A DNA stretch of 64,000 bases from Eudorina sp. 2006-703-Eu-15. Lineage: Eukaryota > Chlorophyta > Chlorophyceae > Chlamydomonadales > Volvocaceae. Made by a program: the position numbers and the translations under genes. This document shows, one piece after another, positions 57,312 through 64,000 of this stretch. Numbering within the stretch: position 1 is the first letter of the stretch; each line of letters begins with the position of its first letter. The notes beneath the pieces are model-generated. The model saw only the letters and a program-made list of their open reading frames with translations. It did no database searches and was not told the DNA's origin. The stretch lies in assembly GCA_003117195.1 (NCBI GenBank), contig BDSI01000044.1, positions 499,952 to 563,951 of the forward strand, written 5' to 3'.

Positions 57312-58330
57312 CTAGCGGTTGAAGTATTGCACACCGAACGGCGCCACGCGCCGCGCCGCTAGAGGGCCAAAAAACGCGACGGCCTTCGGGCAGGAGCGCA
57401 CCCCCATATCCAGGTAGTGCTCCCGTAACGCCGAAGAGTTAGCCGCCCAACCGCCGAACGCCTCCACGACTTCGAGCGGAACACCAGCCGCGCGCGCTGC
57501 CGACGCGCCACCGCGACGCAGACTATACAACGTGTGCATGCCGCGCAAGTGCACCAACCCGCATCGTGCGAGAACCAAATCAAACCAACGCTCGGCGACC
57601 GCCGTCGACCGACGCGCCGACCAGAGCCCCGCCGGGGACCGAGCCAGCTGCTGCTCCAAAGCCAAACGCAACCACGGGAGGCCGCACAGGGGAAACTGCA
57701 AAACCGGTGCATGCTCGGGGACACAATGCGACCCTTCCAGCTAAGGGGCTTATACTGAAAAACCGCCTCGCCATCGACCAAGGAGACGCGGGCCCACACC
57801 ACTGACAGCAACGAATCCGGCCGCAAAAAGAGACAGAAATCTAGAACCACGAACAGCAGAGGCATGAAGAGATCCGACTGAACGGACACGGACGGGAGAC
57901 ATTCGTACAGGCGCCAAGCGTCTGCAGCGCTAAAAGCCAACACTAACGACGACGGTGCGGAGAGGGAAACCTGCAGGCGCGCCCAGCCCTTGCGAAAAGC
58001 CGCCAACAAGACATTGTCTCCGTCACAAGGCTTCGCGAAACCTAGTAAATCGTGCACCGAGTTAATTGCGCTGAAATAAGGCTGCGCCGTGCGCGCCTGA
58101 ACCGTGCCCTTAGACGCCAGGAACTGAGCCCAGAGTAACCCCGTATACTGCGTGGCAGGCAGGAACTCCAAGCCCTCCGCCACACAAAAACGCACAAAGG
58201 CCGCAAAGTGCGAACCATACGACTTCCAAGAAGACGCCCCTACACGGGCCATTACAACCTGGGCGATGGACCTGAGGCGCCCTTCGTGATCTGCTCCGGG
58301 GGCGAACGATTGCAGATGCGAGACAACCAA
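57312..58330 (-). pseudogene. Retroelement tyrosine recombinase, with one frame break
   Basis: This encodes the integrase-like recombinase that would insert the circular DNA copy. The N-terminal half reads from ATG 58330: a helical core-binding part (SSWKSYGSHFAAFVRFCVAE, YFSAINSVHDLLG), then the first catalytic Arg in DFCLFLRPDSLLSVVW. The second half is in another frame from about 57720 down: LYSLRRGGASAARAAG (box II Arg), FGGWAANSSALREHYLDMG (Trp and nucleophile Tyr). The change of frame falls at or near a four-base C run on the coding strand (G run at 57717-57720). One base more there would keep the frame open, so this is either a point indel, an assembly error or a shift site. The usual box II His position is Tyr here. 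Confidence 0.75.
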
Positions 58331-58427
58331 GTCAGTTACGACAGGGGCGCACCCACACCTCGAAGGTCGAGTGCATAGCGAGGGGCCGCGCCCCCGTCCG
58401 CGCGGGTGCCACGTGCGAGTGCCCAGT

Positions 58428-60410
58428 CTACCACTGCACTCGGACCGCCACGACCTGCCACTGCGGGGGCGGAAGGAAGGAGCTCGAGCCCCCTTCGCCC
58501 GGTGCGAACAGCGCTGTGTTCGACGGCAGGAACACCAAATCCGTGGCCAACTCCATCAACTGCTGCCACCACGCCTGCGCCGTCCAGTACGGCACCACCA
58601 GCGTAACGCACGCTCTCTCCTCCCGCACCTTCTGCACCAGGGCCATCATGAAATCGGGATCCAGGGGCGGGCAGCCGTAAGCGTTGAGCCCGACCCAGGA
58701 CTGCAACAAGGCGTTGACACCGGAAGACCCCGGGCAATGATGGCGCGAGAAGAAGCGCGGCAACTGCGTGTTGACGTGAGTGGCGAACAAGTCCACGTCA
58801 TGCGCCCCAAAACGCTGATCTAAAAGACGGAAGAACCGCGGATGCAACCGGTAATCGTCCCGATCCACCCAGCGGGAGGCCGCGTCGGCCTCGTTATCAG
58901 CACTAGCGACACGCTCCACTTGCAAAACAATGCTGTGCTCCTGAAGGAACGCCCACAACAACTTCATCTCAGCGTGCATGGCGGGGGACCGCGATGAGAG
59001 GCGCCCCAAAACCGCCTGAGTGCACGTGTTATCCTCCTTGATGAGAACCACCCGCTGCCGTACGTACGGGAGGAACGATTCTAACGCGTGCCGGACTGCG
59101 CGGAGCTCCTTCCAATTGATATGCGCGGGGAACTCCTCCGAAGACCAATAACCCCGCGCGACGCGACCATGCAGTACGGCCCCCCAGGAGTGACGGGACG
59201 CATCAACAGACAACTCCACAGCAGCCGGGCCGATATGGATAGCGGCCGAGCAATGGCGGGCGGGGATGTCCGCCCACCAATCGAGGTCCCGTAACGAGCC
59301 TCGCGAGAGCCGCACACGCCCCGACCAGCCCACAGGCTGCTTCATATCATCATAGAAATTGCGGAGGAAAAGAGGGGCGGGGGTGAGGGCCAGCTTAACA
59401 CTCTGCGCGAAACCACACAGCTTGGCCAGCTCACGCTTCTGCACTAAGCGGCGATTCTTCTTAGCCGTGACCCGCAACCCGACAGCCAGACGTCGCAGCT
59501 TAGCAAGCTTCTCAGCAGGGACCTCAAACAAGCCGGTCGCCGTATTGACCGTGATGCCCAAGTGATAGACAGACTGCGACGGCTCCCACTCACACTTCGT
59601 GGGGTGACAGGAAAGCCCCAGAAACTCAATGCTCTCTCGCACCCAGCGGGCGCCCAACTCTGCCTGCCTCTTAGACGCGAACACGAACAAAAAATCGTCC
59701 AGGTACGGAAGGACGCGAGCGCCGAGACGGGCTGGCCGCCCACCTCGCCCCTTCGGGAAAAACTCGTGGGGCGGCATGGGGGGCGCGAGCCGCCGCCGCC
59801 CGCTGCCCGCCGCCGCCAAGGGGTCCCGCCAGAAGCGCACAACGTTCCGCATGATCTTGGTAAACCAATACGGGCTGTTGAGCCACCCCATCGGGAGCGC
59901 ATTCATCTCATACAGGACGCCACAGAAACGAAACACGAAATAACGCCGATCGGACTGACGAATGGGAATATGGTAGAAGGCGTCGGCCAGATCGACCTTG
60001 ACCATCCACGAGTCCTCGATCCCCATACGCCGCAAGGTACGGAGAGACTCGTAACGGCACTTATACGCCTTCTGAGCGACGTTCATGCGCTTGAGGTTCA
60101 CGACCAGACGCCATGACCCGCTGCCTTTAGGCACACAGAACGCATTGACCACGTGATCTACCGAGCGAGAGGGGTCCACCCTAGAGATGGCGCCCAGAGC
60201 CACCAAACGCGGCTCCTCCGTCTCCAACCACCAACGACGCTGCGCTTCAGTGACAGGGAAGGAAGGGAGCTCAAACGCAGGAGGCGGACCACCACCCCGA
60301 AACTCGACCGGCACGCCATGCTTCAAGACGTGCAACGTGCGTGCGTCCGCGCCTATAGCCTTCCAGGCCGCAACCCGCGCAGATACCCGCTCATGCAAAG
60401 GGGAGCCCAT
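58428..60410 (-). CDS. Retroelement reverse transcriptase/RNase H polyprotein
   Basis: 660 residues. The reverse transcriptase has GSWRLVVNLKRMN, VKVDLADAFYHIPI and the catalytic YLDD box in RVLPYLDDFLFVFASKRQ, followed by GLSCHPTKCEWEPSQ. RNase H follows with its acidic residues in ELSVDASRHSWGAV, NWKELRAV, LIKEDNT and SADNEADAASRW. The C-terminal part (DVDLFATHVNTQLPRFFSRH, then VTLVVPYWTAQAWWQQL) is the block that follows RNase H in DIRS elements and is sometimes annotated as a methyltransferase relic. The start ATG lies one codon after the gag stop codon and in the same frame. No inactivating change was seen. Confidence 0.93.
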   Translation of the reverse strand: MGSPLHERVSARVAAWKAIGADARTLHVLKHGVPVEFRGGGPPPAFELPSFPVTEAQRRWWLETEEPRLVALGAISRVDPSRSVDHVVNAFCVPKGSGSWRLVVNLKRMNVAQKAYKCRYESLRTLRRMGIEDSWMVKVDLADAFYHIPIRQSDRRYFVFRFCGVLYEMNALPMGWLNSPYWFTKIMRNVVRFWRDPLAAAGSGRRRLAPPMPPHEFFPKGRGGRPARLGARVLPYLDDFLFVFASKRQAELGARWVRESIEFLGLSCHPTKCEWEPSQSVYHLGITVNTATGLFEVPAEKLAKLRRLAVGLRVTAKKNRRLVQKRELAKLCGFAQSVKLALTPAPLFLRNFYDDMKQPVGWSGRVRLSRGSLRDLDWWADIPARHCSAAIHIGPAAVELSVDASRHSWGAVLHGRVARGYWSSEEFPAHINWKELRAVRHALESFLPYVRQRVVLIKEDNTCTQAVLGRLSSRSPAMHAEMKLLWAFLQEHSIVLQVERVASADNEADAASRWVDRDDYRLHPRFFRLLDQRFGAHDVDLFATHVNTQLPRFFSRHHCPGSSGVNALLQSWVGLNAYGCPPLDPDFMMALVQKVREERACVTLVVPYWTAQAWWQQLMELATDLVFLPSNTALFAPGEGGSSSFLPPPQWQVVAVRVQW

Positions 60411-60413
60411 GTG

Positions 60414-61613
60414 CTACTCAGCCCTGCCCGGGGCCCCCGCGCCCGGAGCTGCACCGCCCGCCGCAGCGGCCGCGGCCCTATTGGGCTGGAAACCGCGACC
60501 GCCGTTGCCACCACCGCGACCACGACGACCACGTCCCTGCTGAAAATGACCGAATTGACCACCGTGGCCGCGATTCTTGTACTGCTTCTCTGCGAGGTGC
60601 TTTGCCGAAGACTTCTGATGAGCACGGGAAAGATCATCATCAAATTCACGCAAAACCTCATCCTGATCCGAACGCTCTGCTGTAGCGAAATAGCGCTGGT
60701 GCAGCACGACTAGACCGTCCCGTCCGCGCGCGGAAAACTCGACGAGACAATTGATGCGGGAGGATGCTAAAGCTTGCATCCACGACACATTGTAACGCAG
60801 CGTACGGAAGGTGTTCAGAGCCACCCCTGCCCAATTTTGCTGCATGCCCATGGACACCGCGCTCCTAATCAACGCATCCAAACCACTGGCAAGCAACTCC
60901 GATATGGACAGAATAGTCATCAAGATACCAAGCTCATAAAGCAGGGATCCGGCGCGATCCGGGTGATTACGCTGCGAATACTCTAAGTCACGCCACTCCG
61001 GAAACGCCTTGAAATTTAACAAAACCATATTCTGGACCCCGATCTCGCCCGCCGGCAACCCTGACAACACACGCCGCGAGAACGGAAAACGTGAGGTCTC
61101 CGGCGATTGCTGCGCGCGCGGATCCTGAAACTGCCGCGCCAAGAAGTTATAATCCTCTACACCGGGGTGCCCACCTTGACTTTGCACGTTGTTAACATGG
61201 TTGGTCAGAGCCATCATCTGCTGTTGCAGTTGAAGAATGATGTTGGTCTGATGCTCCATCTGGGCGGCCAGCGGGTTGGACGGAGGGTGAGGGACTTGCA
61301 CACCAGCACCAGTTACTTGTTGAGCAGCCGATGCAAGGTTGCCCGCCACGCCACCCGCTCCCGCAAAACCACTAGCGCCAGTGAGGTGAAGGCCACCAAG
61401 CCCGCCCGGAGTGCCGGGACGAGAGAAAGCCATCGGGTTGGTATAAACTACCGCACCCAGGACACCGCCCAAGGACGGATCCATGGCTAAAACGCCGCTC
61501 ATGGCGGCAAAACCGACCAGTAACAGACGAAGAACGTCCATGACGTCGGTGATAATTAGGTGCTCTAATTTTAGCACTCTACCCGTTGGGTCTTGCTGAA
61601 TAGCCGTAAGCAC
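60414..61613 (-). CDS. Retroelement gag-like protein
   Basis: 399 residues. The N-terminal part has hydrophobic helices and a Gly/Ala-rich stretch. A Gln-rich helical region follows (NIILQLQQQMMALTNHVNNV), then a conserved-looking core (WRDLEYSQRNHPDRAGSLLY). The C terminus is an RGG-type basic tail (GRGRRGRGGGNGGRGFQ) suited to RNA binding, in place of a zinc knuckle. The position upstream of RT and the composition support a gag role; the sequence itself has no universal gag motif. Confidence 0.8.
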   Translation of the reverse strand: MLTAIQQDPTGRVLKLEHLIITDVMDVLRLLLVGFAAMSGVLAMDPSLGGVLGAVVYTNPMAFSRPGTPGGLGGLHLTGASGFAGAGGVAGNLASAAQQVTGAGVQVPHPPSNPLAAQMEHQTNIILQLQQQMMALTNHVNNVQSQGGHPGVEDYNFLARQFQDPRAQQSPETSRFPFSRRVLSGLPAGEIGVQNMVLLNFKAFPEWRDLEYSQRNHPDRAGSLLYELGILMTILSISELLASGLDALIRSAVSMGMQQNWAGVALNTFRTLRYNVSWMQALASSRINCLVEFSARGRDGLVVLHQRYFATAERSDQDEVLREFDDDLSRAHQKSSAKHLAEKQYKNRGHGGQFGHFQQGRGRRGRGGGNGGRGFQPNRAAAAAAGGAAPGAGAPGRAE

Positions 61614-61668
61614 AGCGGAGGTATAAAACAGAAGCGCGCCGATTGGCGCGGGACCTGCCCTGTTGTTC

Positions 61669-61831
61669 AGCGCGTGCTGAACAACAAAAACAAGATAAGG
61701 AAAAGACTTGTCACGCGCTAATTAATGCGGTCCTGAGAACACGGACCGCGGGCCGAGCATCTGTCCAACTGCCGGCCCCGAAGGCCTTACGCCTAACTAA
61801 CCCGGCTTACTCAAAACGTAAGCCCGCATTA
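61669..61831. repeat. A repeat, outer copy (5' end of the retroelement)
   Basis: 163 bp, identical by eye to 57107-57269. Its left end overlaps a perfect hairpin GTTGTTCAGC-GCGT-GCTGAACAAC at 61662-61685 that the internal copy lacks in full. Confidence 0.9.
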
Positions 61832-62614
61832 CGACGGTAACAGGTGGTTATGTCCGTTGCTGTAGCGGAACCAAAGCGGAAAGCGCAAAGAGAGGTCAAA
61901 ATAGAAGGTAACTACTGGAATTACTCTGAGTCTTATGTATGTGCGTGCGTTGCGGTGCCTCTTGAAACACAGCACGCAAACTGTAAGTGCTCAGGCGGTA
62001 CTTACATATTGCCAGCATGAAGCAATAATACGTTCTACTGCGTAGCCGCCTGGCTGAGTCCGCTTGTGCGTGCCCGTGCCCGCGTACGCCCTCAGTGCTG
62101 ACCGTCTGCCAAAACATCTGTAGCATGTGCGGAAATTAATGCCGATCCTGCCCCCCCTAAGCACTTTGCGCACACGGGCACACACACAGCAACCTACACC
62201 GTGGGACCCCTGGGGGCCTGACCTCCCCTTACCCTCCTATACCCGTTACACCACTGTAGGTCAGGCGTTTTGAATGGATGTGCCCTCCTACCGCACTTCC
62301 TTGAGCCTTCTCAAAGTACGCCGAAGTACGTGCGGCAATGTTGCAGCCTGTTGCAGCGGTGCCCAGCGGTGCTTTGTAGCAGTCAACTGCCTTTCCGATG
62401 ACCTGCTGGGTTTTCTGAGTTCATTCAGGTTCAGATAACCTCGTGCTGTCATCCACGTGTATGGTCCCGCCGTACATCATGGATACACACGGCATTTTGT
62501 ATCCAATAGTCCCTTTTGAGCCTTGAATTCCTGGAACTGCGCATGCAGGTTTCGTAGGTGGGTGAATCACTGGCACGGAAATCGACAGCTGCACGTGACC
62601 GCAAGACACATGTA
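61832..62614. other. Intergenic, no gene seen
   Basis: AT-mixed unique sequence between the retroelement and U6. Only short frames were seen. Confidence 0.5.
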
Positions 62615-62625
62615 GGAATCGAACC
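62615..62625 (-). promoter_or_regulatory. B-box-like element downstream of U6
   Basis: The minus strand reads GGTTCGATTCC, a full match to the pol III B-box consensus GGTTCGANTCC, 16 bp past the U6 T run. No tRNA can be drawn around it. Confidence 0.55.
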
Positions 62626-62640
62626 CTGCCGGCGTAAATG

Positions 62641-62745
62641 AAAAAAAATTTGGAACCATTTCTCGATTTGTGCGTGTCATCCCTGCGCGGGGGCCATGCT
62701 AATCTTCTCTGTATTTTTCCAATTTTAACAGTTGTGCCGAAGCAC
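62641..62745 (-). ncRNA. U6: U6 spliceosomal snRNA
   Basis: On the minus strand the 5' stem-loop GTGCTTCGGCAC is followed by AAAATTGGAAAAA, the invariant ACAGAGA box and GATTAGCATGGCCCC, then GATGACACGCACAAATCG and a U-rich 3' end (eight T) that serves as pol III terminator. It is about 100 nt, the normal U6 length. One base in the highly conserved region reads GCGCAGGGATGAC where most U6 have GCGCAAGGATGAC. Confidence 0.95.
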
Positions 62746-62767
62746 GTCATAATTGTCAAATTTTATG

Positions 62768-62776
62768 TATATATAT
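62768..62776 (-). promoter_or_regulatory. TATA box of the U6 gene
   Basis: ATATATATA lies 23-31 bp upstream of the inferred U6 start, the spacing of a pol III type 3 promoter. Confidence 0.65.
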
Positions 62777-62901
62777 TGTAAGCAGTACGACAACTGAACC
62801 GTGGATAAGTTAGCCCTTGCTTCTGGTTCTCGCTGCACACACAAGGGTTGGGTTCGTTGTAAGCTGGCTGTAGCTGCCTGAACCAGCGGCTGCACTTGCA
62901 C

Positions 62902-63126
62902 GCCCTCAGTCATGCCCGCGCATTCTTGCGCGGTGATGCCGGAGCATAATTCGATCCAGGGTCAGTGAACTGTGTTTTCTGCTTACTGGTTGCTGTTGGC
63001 AGAGGGTTGGTTTCCAGGAAGGCTTCAGCTTACTGCACCCAGAACTGACGACTTATTCCCAATGTGCATTCTTTCTCCCTAGAGTTCCGGGTGAAGTCCC
63101 CTATGCGGCACTCACTCGGGCATGCT
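62902..63126. repeat. Diverged tandem duplication, copy 1
   Basis: This shares with copy 2 the order of blocks CTGCTTACTGG, GCAGAGGGTTG, TTTCCAGG and a perfect GGCACTCACTCGGGCATGCT at the end, with many differences between. Confidence 0.7.
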
Positions 63127-63138
63127 CGCTGCGCTCGC

Positions 63139-63345
63139 ATGCCCTCGGTCGTGCCAAAGCATGACGTTCAAGGTCAGCGATCTGTGCTTGCTGCTTACTG
63201 GCTGCTGCCAGCAGAGGGTTGATTTCCAGGCAGGCTGTAGTTGTCTGCACCCGGCCAGAATTGACATGCCGCACGGGCACACATTCATGCTCTCTGAGAA
63301 CTTGATTGGGCCCCTTATGTGGCACTCACTCGGGCATGCTCGATC
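63139..63345. repeat. Diverged tandem duplication, copy 2
   Basis: The second copy of the block at 62902-63126, about 215 bp further on. No coding sense was seen in either copy. Confidence 0.7.
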
Positions 63346-63774
63346 TGACCTCCGAAACCAACATTTGCGGACACTTGTCAAGTTGCTTTTGGACACACAC
63401 ACACACACCATAGCCCCATCATGGAGCGCCCGACTGCATACCCGGACCCAGCTTGGCCTGACGTGTGCGACGTCGCTCTGACTCGGCTGGGCGGGCAGGC
63501 CTGCCGAATGGTGCAACCTTAGCTAGTACGATTAGGTTGGGACGCGGGACCAGGCTAGTTTTACCGCACCAGGCAGGGGCGCGCCTCCGAATTGCTGAGG
63601 AACGCGCCCTGGGTGCTGCAAGGACTTGAGGAGGTTGAACAGCGGACTGCGAGGCGCAGACCGCCCGGGATGGGCTTCCGCCCAATCCCTTGAGGGGGCA
63701 CAGCTGTCACCGATCCTCAGGGATCGGGCGCGCGCCCTTGGTTGAGCGCGAGGGGACAGAGGCCCCTTACGCCC

Positions 63775-63798
63775 CTCTCCCCCGAATCCGGGGGAGAG
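63775..63798. other. Perfect short hairpin
   Basis: CTCTCCCCCG-AATC-CGGGGGAGAG, a 10-bp stem with a 4-base loop. Not linked to any gene seen here. Confidence 0.6.
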
Positions 63799-63874
63799 TG
63801 CTTCGGCGGTCTCCCGTATGGGGCGGGTTAGCGCCCCCGGCCAGCGTCGGCCCGGCAGATATGCATGTAACGAT

Positions 63875-63921
63875 TCACACACACACACACACACACACAC
63901 GGGCGGGCGGGTTGCAATTCT

Positions 63922-63955
<34 letters not shown>

Positions 63956-64000
63956 GCGGGCGGGTTGCAATTCTAAACACACACACACACACACACACAC
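63875..64000. repeat. Compound AC microsatellite with a G-rich module
   Basis: Runs of AC (about 13, 15 and more copies) are separated by an identical 23-bp module GGGCGGGCGGGTTGCAATTC plus TAA at 63901-63923 and 63954-63976, giving a higher-order period of 53 bp. The array runs off the window. Confidence 0.95.

Larger units (their letters stand above)
56955..61831 (-). mobile_element. DIRS/PAT-type (kangaroo-like) tyrosine-recombinase retrotransposon
   Basis: About 4.88 kb with the split direct repeats of the PAT group. A 163-bp repeat A lies at the element's 5' end (61669-61831) and again internally near the 3' end (57107-57269), and the copies look identical. A 28-bp repeat B lies at the 3' end (56955-56982) and directly abuts the internal A (57265-57292). 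The internal B-A join equals the sequence made when the two outer ends are circularised, as expected for a circular intermediate integrated by a tyrosine recombinase. ATTA is shared by both outer ends, and there is no other target duplication. Between the repeats, on the minus strand, lie gag-like, RT/RNase H and recombinase genes. Identical A repeats imply a recent insertion. Volvox kangaroo is the named relative I have in mind. Confidence 0.9.

Overview
This window looks like nuclear DNA of a volvocine or chlamydomonad green alga. The DNA is GC-rich, and genes are split by many short GT-AG introns. Coding exons carry long Ala/Gly/Pro/Ser low-complexity stretches, and putative TGTAA polyadenylation signals follow several genes. 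There are many minisatellites, a kangaroo/PAT-type DIRS retrotransposon, and a homologue of the flagellar radial-spoke protein IQUB/FAP253. No bacterial or organelle features were seen. Exon structures were worked out by hand from splice sites, reading phase and family motifs. For most genes the exon phases add up exactly.

Layout, left to right (strand in brackets). 0-5.1 kb: an unrecognised coiled-coil protein (-) running off the left edge. 6.05-6.76 kb: a class I methyltransferase fragment (+). 10.06-13.45 kb: NSE4, the kleisin of the SMC5/6 complex (-), with two SUMO-interaction motifs at its N terminus. 13.83-16.13 kb: an eight-exon, 242-residue tail-anchored protein with a doublecortin/ubiquitin-like domain (+), divergent from NSE4. 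18.50-23.24 kb: IQUB/FAP253 (-). 23.40-29.03 kb: a PPM1-type PP2C phosphatase (-) whose 3' end almost touches IQUB. 31.63-36.96 kb: a large MYND-finger protein (-) whose single intron holds an 8-bp minisatellite. 37-42.7 kb: intergenic DNA with a 47-bp minisatellite. 42.78-50.76 kb: a ten-exon GH32 beta-fructosidase-like gene (-). 53.09-56.73 kb: a TLC-domain (ceramide-synthase-like) gene (-). 56.96-61.83 kb: a structurally complete DIRS/PAT-type tyrosine-recombinase retrotransposon (-), about 220 bp upstream of the TLC start codon. 62.64-62.75 kb: a U6 snRNA gene (-) with a TATA box upstream and a B-box-like element downstream. The window ends in a compound AC microsatellite.

The genes are mostly unrelated housekeeping, ciliary, signalling and metabolic loci, not one pathway. 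The points I find most interesting are: the SIM-bearing NSE4; the small tail-anchored beta-grasp protein; the GH32 enzyme with Ser in its nucleophile box and a ~600-residue insertion; the retroelement with gag and pol in one frame separated by a single UAG; the U6 gene with a B-box just past its terminator; and pyrimidine-rich minisatellites in introns close to 3' splice sites.
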